A stretch of DNA of 64,000 nt from contig NC_054709.1 in the NCBI RefSeq assembly GCF_016097555.1, forward strand, positions 28,664,917 to 28,728,916, given 5' to 3'. This DNA is from Gigantopelta aegis. Its lineage: Eukaryota; Mollusca; Gastropoda; Neomphalida; Peltospiridae. The translations under genes and the position numbers were made by a program. Shown here piece by piece: positions 1 to 10,430 of this stretch (its first letter is position 1; each line of letters starts with the position of its first letter). Under the pieces are notes generated by a model. That model saw only the letters and a list, made by a program, of their open reading frames with translations, was not told where the DNA came from and did not search any database.

Positions 1-108
1 GCTTTACTGGATCCCTAGTCTTGGAGAATGCCTAGTAAGTTGGATAACTTGTGCCTAATCCATTTGTTCTTTAAAAAGCAATAAAATATGTTTCAATCAA
101 TTTACTGG

Positions 109-395
109 AACGGCCTCGGTGGTGTCATGGTGAGCCATCATGATCAGACATACGGCTGGTAGGTACAGGGTTTGCAGCCCTGTACCGGTTCTCACCCACA
201 GTGAGTTTTAACAACTCAATGGGTTGGTGTCGGACCACTGCGCCCTTTTCTCTCTCACTAACCACCAACAACTAACCCACTGTTCTGGACAGACAGCCCA
301 GATAGCTGAGGTGTGTGCCCGTGACAGCATGCTTTAAGCTTACCTGGATATAAGCACGAAAATAAGTTGAAATGAAAATGCTTTATTTGAGGAAA
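109..395 (+). mobile_element. SINE, head C (CGGCCTCGGTGG), tail T3
   Basis: Starts CGGCCTCGGTGGTGTCATGG and ends with GGATATAAGCACGAAAATAA. The head is tRNA-like (A-box-like GTGGTGTCATGG). Same family as the reverse copies at 35764, 41782 and 54930. Confidence 0.8.
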
Positions 396-1490
396 TGGGA
401 GATGCTTCATAGCAGTGTTTGAATTTCATCATCAATCATCGGTTATACTTGGTTTGCACCAACCCATGATTATATGAACTCAAGATGGATTTGAATTGTT
501 AGAACCATGCACAACCACCGAAACACATTCCATAGTAGTGTTTCTGCCAAAGGGTAAAACGGGTATGGCGCCATACCCAAAATATTTTGCAGAATTGTGT
601 TTTTAAAGTTGACGTTTTGACAAAATTAATTACTCTTATCATTACTGTATAATTTTCTTAGCCCGAACCCTAAACTTAAACCATTTTTCTTTCTGGAGGA
701 GGCCCCCCCATACTCTTAAGTTGACTGTGGTTGCATTCAATTCCATAGTGCCATACCCAAAACTTTCTTTCTGGCAGAAACACTGCATAGTTTTGCACAT
801 GTGTGGGGTGTCATTCTCGATTTTGACAATTTCCAGGAAGGTCCATTAGTCACTGTGGAACATTATTTCTGTCAATCCTTTTCATTCTGTTGATCATGCA
901 GTTGTTATTGTTTTGCTTTTAGTCATTTTTATTGTTTGAATTTGCGATTTACTGATTTAAAAACAAAAACACGTCTGGGATAGACCCTAGAACTCACTAT
1001 TTACCTTTAATACCTATGAAATCTTTATATACATAGAAAACAAACACAAACCCAGGGCTGGAAAAAGGAGGTAAAATTTGGCTTGCTGTTGTATCAGTCC
1101 ACCAGAAATGTATCTTGCTAAGAATAAAAAATATGGTCCGATAGAAATACAGGCACGTTGTGAGGGGAGGGTTTGGCATGTGATAATTAGGGCAGCCAAA
1201 ATGTATTTCGGGGCATTATAAAATTAAAATCTGATAGAATCACAAGTTAAATACATGCACCTGGACTGTTTTTTTGCTTTTCGAAGGCTGCTATTTCGAA
1301 TCGTATTTATAAGTTTTTATCATCTTAAACTAGGAACATTTATGGTCAACATTTTCCACAACAATCAATTATTAGTTATATTTGTTTGTTTTTATCAATT
1401 TACAATTATAATTGATCCTTGGAACATCACTGCCTAAGAGCAATAATTTAACAATTTGCTCAAACTCATTCCAACCAGTGCACAATGTGT
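383..1490. other. Cyclin T intron, no recognised feature
   Basis: AT-rich intronic DNA. A short phrase, CCATACCCAAAA, occurs twice (about 572 and 752) next to a CTGCCAGAAA-like motif. No coding exon was found here. Confidence 0.5.
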
Positions 1491-1494
1491 ATTC

Positions 1495-1613
1495 AATGTT
1501 GGGCTAGTGGGCTAATAACTACTATTAACTTGCCCGATGGCTAGTGGACATTTTTGTTGTCAAATGTTGCAGTTGAGTTTATTTTGTAAATATGAATATC
1601 CTGCCCTCACCCC

Positions 1614-1644
<31 letters not shown>

Positions 1645-1795
1645 ACACACACACCAATGTTAGTGTTTTTAAAATCCATCTCCCTCTTTAGGTGACATAT
1701 GATTCTTACTATTATTTATTAAAATTGTATTAACTTAAAGTAAAGTAGGGTTAGTGAATCTTTAACTGTGGCTAGTAAATTTTTTAAATGAGTAA
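1495..1795 (+). repeat. Dispersed repeat with GGCTAGT ends; copy at 54290-54580 (-)
   Basis: TTGGGCTAGTGGGCTAATAA at the left and GTGGCTAGTAAATTTTT at the right match the reverse complement of 54290-54580. It is interrupted by C21 and (CA)n at 1610-1653. The class is unknown; it ends about 45 bases before a cyclin T exon. Confidence 0.6.
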
Positions 1796-1841
1796 TGTTG
1801 TTGGATGCTACCATTCTTTCAGTGTATCATTTCTATTTCAG

Positions 1842-1914
1842 ATTCAGGAATCGCACGAAGGTAAAGACTGGTTCTGGTATGTCGATGAGAACATTTCTCT
1901 GGTACTGTTGGAAA
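1842..1914 (+). CDS. CCNT1: Cyclin T exon: end of second cyclin fold
   Basis: Encodes IQESHEGKDWFWYVDENISL and a few more residues. The acceptor follows TTTCTATTTCAG and the donor is A|GTAAGT, leaving phase 1. It aligns with [20 protein letters not shown] of human cyclin T1. Confidence 0.88.
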
Positions 1915-2722
1915 GTAAGTACCATAGTGAAACTTTGTGTTCATCCAAGAGAATGGGGCGAGACGTAGCCTAGTGGTAAAGCACTCAGTCGATGTGCTGT
2001 CTGTCTGGGATCGATCCCAGTCAGTGGGCCCATTGGGCTATTTCTCGTTCCAGTCAGTGTGTACTATCCTGTCTGAAAGAAAGAAAGAAATGTTTTATTT
2101 AACAATGCACTCAACACATTTTATTTACGGTTATATGGTTAAGGACCACACAGATTTTGAGAGGAAACCCGCTGTCGCCACTACATGAGCTACTCTTTCC
2201 GATTAGCAGCAAGGGATCTTTTATTTGCACTTCCCACAGGCAGGATAGCACAAACCATGGCCTTTGTTGAACCAGTTATGGATTACCCTGTCTGTGGGAT
2301 GGTGCATATAAAAGATCCCTTGCTGCTAATAGAAAAGAGTAGCCCATGAAGTGGCAACAGCGGGTTTCCTCTCTCAATATCTGTGTGGTCCTTAACCATA
2401 TGTCTGACGCCATATAACTGTAAATAAAACAGTGGTGTCAGAATGACCATATGTCTGACGTCCAATAGCCGATGATAAAATAAAAAAATCAATGTGCTCT
2501 GGTGGCGTCGTTAAATAAACAAATTTTACTATAGGTTTCAACTCTGTTAATCTCTATCCCACGTAGTTTTCCGGATAAAAAAAATTCAGAATGCCTTGAG
2601 ATATTGTGCTGAAATTTTATGTATAGCTTTAACATGTACTGTTACAGATCGTTTCTTTCATGGCAATTTACCCATTTTTCATAGTTACGGCCCTTGAATG
2701 TAAGAGAGATTAAAAAAAAAAA

Positions 2723-2764
<42 letters not shown>

Positions 2765-5700
2765 CCCCAATGCTTCATGATATGGAGGTAAAATTTTGTG
2801 TTTAGCTGTATCATTATCTGTTACAAATCATGTTTTATTTTTATGGTGATTTACAATTTTTTTTACAGTTATTGCCATTGAAAATTAGTTTTCCAGCCTT
2901 TTTTTTTTTCTTCTTTTTTTTTCAATGCCTGAAGATATCGAGATGAAATTCTGTATATAGCTTTATCATGTACTGTTACAAATCAAGTTCAACTTTCTTG
3001 GCAATTTTTTGTTGTTGACAAGAGTTATGGCCCTTGAATTTAGGAGATTGTTGGGCACTCTAAAGGTTGTGTATTGCTTTAGCAGTACTCTCACAATGCT
3101 TGTTAATGTGGATAGTTATGGCCCTTGAATTTAGGAGATATGAAAACTTGTTGGGCATAGTAACGGTCGTGTATTGCTTTAGCAGTACTCTCACAATGCT
3201 TGTTAATGTGGATAGTTGTGGCCCTTGAATTTAGGAGATATGAAAACTTGTTTGGCACAGTAACGGTCGTGTATTGCTTTAGCAGTACTCTCACAATGCT
3301 TGTTAAAATGGTTGTCAATTTACTTTCCAGACCTCATGCAGGAGTTTCTGGATATTCTGGAAAGATGTCCAAGCAGACTGAAGCAAAAAATATTAAAATG
3401 GAAGGTTAGTTGATAAACTGTTTTATCATATAATATCTTACATAAGAGGCTCGCATAATACAATTTTTATTCTTAATATATGATATTGACGATACCGAAA
3501 AACACTGGTAATAACCTCTATTGATTTTTATTTATGTGAGCAGGATCTAGCTCTGATAAGAATAACATATGCTAAACTTAACAAAGGGTTTAAGTTTTCG
3601 TCATTATAAACTCCAAATAATGCGATATTGAGCGTGTGATAAAGCAAATTTTAGGTCTCCGGATTTCACAAAAACAGTTATTTCCAGTAGTGTGTCTACC
3701 GGTTAATTAACACAATCCACAATAATTATGATGACATAAAATGTTTTCGATGAACCCAGAGCATAGAACCGAAATAGTGTTTCGCGTAAACTATGCAAAA
3801 CTGAAGCCGGACTTTGTATTTAGTATGTAGGTTGTACATAACAAGTTGTAGCATTGACGCCCAATAGCTGATGTTTTTTATTTGTACAGGGGTGGGAGGG
3901 ATTTTTTAAAATATATTTTTACTTATGATTCACCAATTCTTGCTTTGTCCTTTTGCACACATACACACACACCATATTTTCTAATAAATTAATTTAACAC
4001 TGGGGTATTTATCCATTCAGTGACCTTTTGCTATCCAGAGCCTATATTTTCGAAGCTATGTTGGCATTACGCTATTGTAAAACAGTCTGGCTATAATGTG
4101 CCGTGTCGACATCATAGGCTATGACGGGTTTTACAATATCATCATGCTAAAATGGCTTTAAAAATATGTCGCCAATACATAACATGCTAGTTGGTCATCA
4201 TTGCTGTGTCGTTATAGTTTACTTTATTGTAATTTCTTCTTTGTTCAGAGTGGCCACAGAGTTGAAGAATCGTTTGGACCTCCACCAGAAAAACGACATC
4301 GAGGTGAATCTACAAATGAGCCTGCCGCGGGAACAAGTCGAACTGCTGAGAAAAAGTCTGAATCAAGTCTGAAGCATAAAAAACCCGAGAGCGCTGCATC
4401 TCACGGACAAAGTGTTTCCAAAACAAAACATTCTGAGCCTGGTGCAGACACGCCAAAAGTGACAACGCATTCCAATAAAGTCTCCATGCCTGCGAGTCGA
4501 AGTCTGGAAAACCCCATCCCGGTTGCAAAATCTCAGGAGCTCAATTCGGTGCCGGAGTCTGCTGCTAGTGCGTCGGTGCAACCCGCCGAAGTGCCATCTG
4601 CTGGCCAGGTGAAAAAGCGAGAAATGATCGAAAAGATTTCGCTGAAAGACTATAAGCAATACCGCGAGTATAAAGAAAAAAAGGAGAGAGAGAGTGCAGC
4701 AGTGTTGCAGTCCGCTGACAGGTCGACAGAAAGTGAACTGAGGCCGTCGGAGCAGTCATCGAAACAAAGTGAAAGCCACAGAAAAGAACAGTACCAGCAC
4801 GAAAAACATGTTAAGAGTGAACCGAACCTGAAAATACAAAAAATACAAGTGTCTCCAGAAGTCCGTAAGCACGATATAGGTCATTTAAAAAAGGAAAAGA
4901 GTGAAGCCAGCGTCCGTGTAAAGGCTGAAACTGTTAGTGTGGCAAACAAAATGCAGAGAAACTCTTCTGGAGATCACGTGAAGATGGAAGCTTCGGAGGT
5001 TATTAATCCGTTGAAGCTGCATATAAAACGAGGGGAACAAGGCACGCACACGGTGCAGCCGTCGGGTTCCCCGTTGAAGATAAAAATTAAAACGCATCAT
5101 TCAAAGGAACACAAAAGTGAGCGCCATTCTAAGTCTCGTGATAAGTCGTTGACCGAAGAACCTAAGCCAGCGCTGAAATTAAAGCTTACCGAACAAATGT
5201 TGAAGAGTCACAATCAACATATAGAGAAAAAGTCGAAACACAGACGTACGGAGAGTCAGAGCTCTCGAGAGGCCAAACAAACGGCCACCCACCAACCCGA
5301 AACAAATTCCGAACGGCTTAATTCTTCTCATCCAAAGCACACAGGTGGCAAGTCTCGGAGTTCGAGCAAGCACGCCTCCGAAAAGACAAAAACTGTGTTT
5401 TCTCCTCTGGCAGGTGGTAGTAATTCCCTGGACGTTTCTGGTGCTACAAACTCAACTGACATTTATGGTGAGGGTAACGGGGTGCACAACCCGTCTGCCC
5501 TCGACGACGCTGGGGTCAGAGCTAATGGGGGTGGTTTCCATTCCCCACAGATTCCGTTGACACCAACGAAAGAAAACTTGGGTCAGCTGAACATTCAGCT
5601 ACAGCAGCTGATAAATCAGTCGAAGCTGCACATTGCGCAACAGCAGCAGCAGCAGCAACAGCAGTACAATCACCAACCACTCCTCCCTCCACCTCTTCCA

Positions 5701-5856
5701 CCACTTCCATCAAATCCCATGCATGGAATGTATCCTACTGACTACATTGCACACCCTGTATATCACGGGGGTCCTCCCTTGCCACATGCCCCACCTCCAC
5801 CGCCACCTCCAGAAAATCCTCCCCCACCACCACCACCTCCACACCAAAGTTATTGA
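1842..5856 (+). CDS. CCNT1: Cyclin T (P-TEFb regulatory subunit), 3' part of gene
   Basis: Cyclin T binds CDK9 to form P-TEFb, the nuclear kinase that releases paused RNA polymerase II. Three exons are seen: 1842-1914, 3331-3404 and 4249-5856, all with AG/GT borders and consistent phases (1, 0). The first two encode the end of the second cyclin fold (ESHEGKDWFWYVDENISL, then LMQEFLDILERCPSRLK), close to vertebrate cyclin T. The last exon encodes a 535-residue disordered tail: a K/S-rich part, an ISLKDYKQYREY motif (4636 on) like the VSLKEYR motif of cyclin T1, LKLHIKR (5011) and LKIKIKTHH (5074) like the LKMRIP/IKMRIKV motifs, a polyQ run (about 5638-5666) and a proline-rich C terminus. The cyclin-box exons are outside the window. 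The long histidine run of human cyclin T1 is absent. CCNT1 versus CCNT2 cannot be separated; invertebrates usually have one gene. Confidence 0.9.
1955..2525 (+). mobile_element. SINE (head A) interrupted by a second SINE
   Basis: The outer SINE starts GGGGCGAGACGTAGCCTAGT and stops after CCTGTCTG at about 2078. It resumes with CCCTGTCTGTGGGATGG at about 2285 and ends in a T2-type tail near 2520. The repeated CCTGTCTG is the insertion's target duplication. Confidence 0.85.
2079..2283 (-). mobile_element. SINE (tail T1) nested in another SINE
   Basis: Reverse copy reading AAATGTTTTATTTAACAATG to AACCAGTTATGGATT. It starts at the (GAAA)n end of its tail. It is 5'-truncated relative to head C copies. 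Confidence 0.85.
2546..3310 (+). repeat. Dispersed repeat ending ...TTGCTTTAGCAGTACTCTC
   Basis: Shares phrases (TGCCTTGAGATATTG, CTTTAACATGTACTG, GGCCCTTGAATTTAGGAGA) with 7690-8060 and 21660-22029. The last part is a tandem repeat of about 100 bp (starts near 3011, 3111 and 3211) that stops about 20 bases before a cyclin T exon. The class is unknown. Confidence 0.65.
3331..3404 (+). CDS. CCNT1: Cyclin T exon: LMQEFLDILERCPSRLK
   Basis: Acceptor TTTACTTTCCAG, donor AAG|GTTAGT. The first two bases complete a split Asn codon; 24 further codons follow, ending KILKWK. It matches the human LTHEFLQILEKTPNRLKRI segment. A tandem repeat ends about 20 bases before the exon. Confidence 0.88.
3405..4248. 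other. Cyclin T last intron
   Basis: AT-rich, no repeat family recognised except a small CCAATAGCTGATG scrap near 3860 from a SINE tail and a (CA)n at 3957-3975. Confidence 0.5.
4249..5856 (+). CDS. CCNT1: Cyclin T terminal exon: disordered tail
   Basis: A 536-codon terminal exon starting SGHRVEESFGPPPEKRHRG after TTTGTTCAG and ending PPPHQSY-stop at 5854-5856. Composition is rich in Ser, Lys, Glu and Pro with no folded domain. Its codons are GC-richer than the flanking introns. The start is set by the splice phase from the preceding exon; open reading continues upstream to 4201 but is intronic. Confidence 0.88.
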   Translation, partial: SGHRVEESFGPPPEKRHRGESTNEPAAGTSRTAEKKSESSLKHKKPESAASHGQSVSKTKHSEPGADTPKVTTHSNKVSMPASRSLENPIPVAKSQELNSVPESAASASVQPAEVPSAGQVKKREMIEKISLKDYKQYREYKEKKERESAAVLQSADRSTESELRPSEQSSKQSESHRKEQYQHEKHVKSEPNLKIQKIQVSPEVRKHDIGHLKKEKSEASVRVKAETVSVANKMQRNSSGDHVKMEASEVINPLKLHIKRGEQGTHTVQPSGSPLKIKIKTHHSKEHKSERHSKSRDKSLTEEPKPALKLKLTEQMLKSHNQHIEKKSKHRRTESQSSREAKQTATHQPETNSERLNSSHPKHTGGKSRSSSKHASEKTKTVFSPLAGGSNSLDVSGATNSTDIYGEGNGVHNPSALDDAGVRANGGGFHSPQIPLTPTKENLGQLNIQLQQLINQSKLHIAQQQQQQQQQYNHQPLLPPPLPPLPSNPMHGMYPTDYIAHPVYHGGPPLPHAPPPPPPPENPPPPPPPPHQSY

Positions 5857-5981
5857 CCAAGAAGTTTTCTAGGTCAATAAGGGTATATCAACTTGTGATT
5901 CAATATGAAATGCTGGGTGCATTTGTTTTGTGTTCTGTACATATATATTTTTTTTTATGTAAAGTAAATGTCTTTCCAGAA

Positions 5982-5987
5982 AATAAA
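5982..5987 (+). promoter_or_regulatory. Candidate polyadenylation signal of cyclin T
   Basis: AATAAA about 126 bases after the cyclin T stop codon, followed by a T-rich stretch. It suggests a short 3' UTR of about 150 bases. Confidence 0.5.
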
Positions 5988-6079
5988 CTGTTTTTTGTTT
6001 TATTTACTGTAAAAAGATACAATGAATTCTCATATTGTAGCCTTTTAGAGGAGAAAAATATTTTATATTCATTTGTGTC

Positions 6080-6336
6080 CAGGGCCTAATTTCACTAAAC
6101 ATCGTAAGCCTAGTTTTGCACGTAAACGTGAATCTACGACTAAGCCACAATTTTTATTACTATCATAGTACAACAAATATAGTTAAAAAGTATACGTATT
6201 TCTTTTTCTTTTGTCTTTAAAATGCTCCATCTTCTGTAAGTATGTAAAATTCTTCGCGAAATAGATGCCAAACACCTGTAAATGTATAACTGCTAGTCGC
6301 AGGCGTAAACTTGCATTTTGTGAAATGGGGCCCCCA
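6080..6336. mobile_element. MITE-like element with GGGCC ends
   Basis: Left GGGCCTAATTTCACTAAACA and right TTTTGTGAAATGGGGCCCC are imperfect inverted repeats. The ends resemble the GGCC-ended palindromes at 8201 and 42572, so it may belong to the same group. Confidence 0.5.
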
Positions 6337-6435
6337 AAAACTCGAAATTTGATTATAATTGGCATGCAATACTAGTATTTATTAAACTACCATTGAAAAG
6401 CACAGTCGGTGTCGTTACACCTGCATTAAATAAGT

Positions 6436-6683
6436 GTTTGGTTTGTTTAGTGACACCACTAGAGCACATTTATTTATTAATCATCGGCTAGTGGATGTCA
6501 AACATTTGGTAATTTTTACATATAGTCTTGGATAGGAAACCACCTATATTTTTCCATTAATAGCATGGGATTGCATTAAATAAATAAAATGCTGTTAATT
6601 AACCAAAAAGAGTAATCCGTGGAGTGGCTTTCCTCATATCTCTAGTCCTTAATCATGTCGGATGCCATATAACCGTAATTAAA
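6436..6683 (-). mobile_element. Degenerate SINE (tail T2 then T1 pieces)
   Basis: Begins GTTTGGTTTGTTTAGTGACA and CACCACTAGAGCACATT (tail T2 reversed). It then switches at about 6570 to a forward T1 end (GAGTAATCCGTGGAGTGG to CCATATAACCGTAATTAAAA): two facing fragments. Confidence 0.6.
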
Positions 6684-6713
6684 ATGTGATTAGTACTTTT
6701 GATTTATAAAATC

Positions 6714-6716
<3 letters not shown>

Positions 6717-6762
<46 letters not shown>

Positions 6763-6772
6763 CCCCCCCCCC
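6717..6772. repeat. (TC)n microsatellite followed by C-run
   Basis: About 20 TC units at 6717-6760, then a C run to 6772. Confidence 0.9.
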
Positions 6773-6774
6773 CA

Positions 6775-7689
6775 AATGTCTAGATATTGATGTCTCATTT
6801 GGATTGCTCATAACAGATAGTAATATGATCTGTTATAAAATGCACTTTTACGTAATCAGGATGGTGCATTCCACGACCTTTTGTGTTTTGGGTGGGTTGG
6901 GGGGGAAAAAAGCCAGCCGGTGAATCAAACGACAGTTGTTGCCCATTGTATCGTGAGCAAATTCTTTACCACTGGTTTACATCTCGCCCCTAAAGATCAG
7001 TTGCAGGGTCCGTTCTTGGTGGGTGGATATGTACTCGTGGAAAGGAAATAAAAAGGGGGTCACACCAACACTGAACATGGGGGTGGGGGTTAACTGCGAC
7101 AAAACCCTCGCCCACAGTGTCGGGGGGGGGAAAAATTAATCTTGTTTTGGACATTAGTCTTACCCTACTGACGTCCAGTTCCACATTTCATTCAGATAGT
7201 GACTGAAATTTGATCTACGATACCTTGTGTCCCCTTCTTTTTGTTTCTCGGTATTCGTAGAGCTCTGGCTAAATGAAGTATTATTGAGGCCAATAAAATG
7301 TGGCCCTTAATTCTTTTCATGCCGTATTTGATTAAATTAGTTTTTCCACAAATGATATATGAGTCAGGCTTGTCCCATTGTCGGGGGGAGGGGGGAGAGA
7401 GTGCGTGTGTGTGTGTGTGTGTGAGAGAGAGACGGGGACCGAGAAATATACTGATTAGTTTTATATACATTGTATTTAACTTTGACACTCAATAATCGAT
7501 TAGCATTTGTGTGCATGGGGAGTCGTTAAACATTCATTAATTCAAATAACACTGATTGGGGGGGGGGGGGGGGGGGGGGGATGACAGATCACACACAAAC
7601 ACTTGCCGCAAAAGATGACTGGAATAAAAAAAATACTGATCCATAGTGTAAAAAGGTCGTGCAGCTGTACAGACTATCGATCTCTTACA
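6775..7689. other. Intergenic, low-complexity DNA
   Basis: No gene seen. It holds G-runs, (GT)n at about 7404-7422 and a G23 tract at 7558-7580. Confidence 0.5.
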
Positions 7690-8060
7690 GTCCCCATAAA
7701 GATCGAAGCGTAAGGGATTATAGGTTTCATCTCCGTCCTGTCCGTCCGTCCGTCGTGGATATGTTCCACATTTAGTTTTCTGGATGTTTTTTCCACAATG
7801 CCTTGAGATATTCAGCTGAAATTTCGTGTATAGCTTTATTATGTACTGCTACAGATCAAGTTTGACTTTCATGGCGTTTACCCAGGGGTTTGGGGGTGGG
7901 GGTGTTTTTTTGTTTTGTTTTTTTTTTTAGTTTTTTTTTTGGGGGTGGGGGGGTGGGTGTTATTGAATTGTGGCTCTTGACGTTAGGAGATGAAAACATT
8001 CGTTGGGCCCGGTAGGTGACAATATGTATTGCTTTAGAAGTACTCTCCGAATGCTTGTTA
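7690..8060 (+). repeat. Dispersed repeat, second copy
   Basis: Copy of the 2546-3310 family: (TCCG)n near 7740, TGCCTTGAGATATTCAGCTG, and GTATTGCTTTAGAAGTACTC at the right end. Confidence 0.65.
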
Positions 8061-8200
8061 TATTCAGTCTTGTATTGCATGTTCTTACACACCCGTTGGT
8101 GAGAACACCATGCGTTATTTTTGGTTTTACATGGTTGCTAACATGTACGTGTGTTAACAATTTCAAGACATACGACTGGCTGCTCCTAGGTGATGACCAG

Positions 8201-8358
8201 GGCCCTGTTCCACGAAGCGATCTTAGCACTAAGATCACCTCAAGTGCATTAGGTAGTTATGCATTTAAAGCGATCTTAGCCCTAAGATCAACTTAAATGC
8301 ATAGCTGTCTTATGTACTAGGTGATCTTAGTGCTAAGATCGCTTCGTGGAACGGGGCC
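8201..8358. mobile_element. Palindromic MITE, GGCCCTGTTCCACGAAGCG ends
   Basis: Inverted ends GGCCCTGTTCCACGAAGCGA and TCGCTTCGTGGAACGGGGCC, flanked by CAG (8198-8200 and 8359-8361). Inner CTTAGCACTAAGATC motifs are also palindromic. The 3-bp CWG duplication suggests the PIF/Harbinger group, tentatively. Confidence 0.8.
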
Positions 8359-8579
8359 CAGGTAACCAATGTCATACCTCCAATGAAAAACTACAAGATG
8401 GAAATCGATTAGACTGTGACGTATAGTTAACCTAACACTCGTGTGTCTGTGACACGTAAGTCAGCTACAAGTACAACGGCTGTAAATAACTTTTAGTCGA
8501 AAAACATGTTAAAATTTGCTTAAAACCTGATTTTGAAGGATATGTAAGAAATGGTATAATACATTCGTGTCCGTTAGAT

Positions 8580-8764
8580 ACCCAGTGGCGGATCCAGAAA
8601 ATCCATTTAGGGGGCCCCAGTGTCATGAGGTGGAATGCCAGGGAACTTTGGGGGAGGTTTGGAGGGGATCGAAAAAAATTAAAACATTAATATACATGTA
8701 TTATAAAATTATAACTCGCAAAATTGGGGGGGGGGCGGTCCCCCCCCCCCTCATCCGCCTCTGA
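8580..8764. mobile_element. MITE with CAGTGGCGGATCCAG / CATCCGCCTCTGA ends
   Basis: Short terminal inverted repeats, GTGGCGGATCC and the complement of ATCCGCCTC, enclose a G/C-run-rich core of about 180 bp. It splits host repeat X between TTAGATA and CCATTTATC. A fragment of the same kind (GGGGCGGATTATGC plus a G-run) lies at 41210-41260. Confidence 0.7.
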
Positions 8765-8881
8765 TACCATTTATCTCACAACTCGTTATTTAAAAATGTA
8801 CGTATCAAACTCGCTTTCGCTCGTTAAATGCATTTTAAAACAACTCATGAGATAAATGGTATCAAACGGCCACTCATATTT

Positions 8882-9920
8882 CATTCTCTATTTTTTATTT
8901 AATGACTTTAATGGTGAATTAAATTTATACTAATTTCAAGTGTAATCTATTATTTTTATCTTAGTAGCCTATATAAACATGCCTGGATTGGAGATAGCAG
9001 GGGAAATAATATAATAAATTAAATAAATAAGGGGGTTGACTTCAAAACTGAACGTTTTTATCTTAGTTTGAAGCGCAAGACGTGGGTATCCGGAGAATCG
9101 AAACGCTTCCCAGCTCAAGTAAATGTTCTTTATCTATATATTTCTGTAACACACGTACATGTGCATATATTTCTGGGGGAGCATATGTGTCGACCCCCAC
9201 CCCCTTATAAACTTCGGTCGCCATAGTCTAGTCCCCCCCCCCCCCCCCCATATTGAACATTCCTGCGTCTGCGATTCACACTGTAGAAATCCTTTCTTTT
9301 CTTTTCTTTCTTTCGTTTTAATTTATGTTCATACATGATCGACAGTATATTATGATTTACCTGCCTGCCACCCACTCGCAAAGCCGGGATTTTATATCGG
9401 GGTGGGTGGGACAGTGTTTATCATTGTCGTAGGAAACGGGGGGGGGGATAGAAACGGGGGGTAGGGGAATGCGACCCCCCCCACACACACACACACTTTT
9501 TAGCAGCAGCGATGGTTCTTATATATTTATACATGTATGTGTGTGTGTGTGCCCCTCCCCCCCCCCCCCCCTTATTGGCACCTTCCAGTTCTTACGCCCG
9601 TGTGTATGAGTAATGTTATGTGGTGACAGGAAATTGTATAACGTTAAGCGTAAATGTGTCACTTTAGTACACACGCTATTTGCAGTTCCGGGCCAAACTG
9701 ATTATTAAAAAAAAAAAAAAAGGAAAAAAAAAAAGCGCAATTTATAGCCGAAAGCTGGCGCGTAAACAACGTACGTGCCTCAAATGCCAGAATAATATAA
9801 TACAAATTTACGTGACTGCCAGTGCCATATAATGTGTGCTTATCTTTTTCTTCTTTTTTTTCCAATATTTAATTTTATTTGTAGGTCTATTAATTTTGAA
9901 TTTAAGATTATGTAATTTAA
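8882..9920. other. Intergenic, no gene seen
   Basis: AT-rich with G/C-runs (9233-9249, 9557-9571), (CA)n and (GT)n. No coding or RNA gene is recognised. Confidence 0.5.
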
Positions 9921-9922
9921 AT

Positions 9923-10430
<508 letters not shown>

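Larger units (their letters stand above)
8075..8880 (+). repeat. Host repeat X, copy 1, with two insertions
   Basis: Matches 29371-29945 in reverse: ACACCCGTTGGTGAGAACAC at one end and, at the other, a small inverted repeat GATACCATTTATCTCACAA ... GAGATAAATGGTATC. Two elements interrupt it: the palindrome 8201-8358 and the element 8580-8764. Confidence 0.75.
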
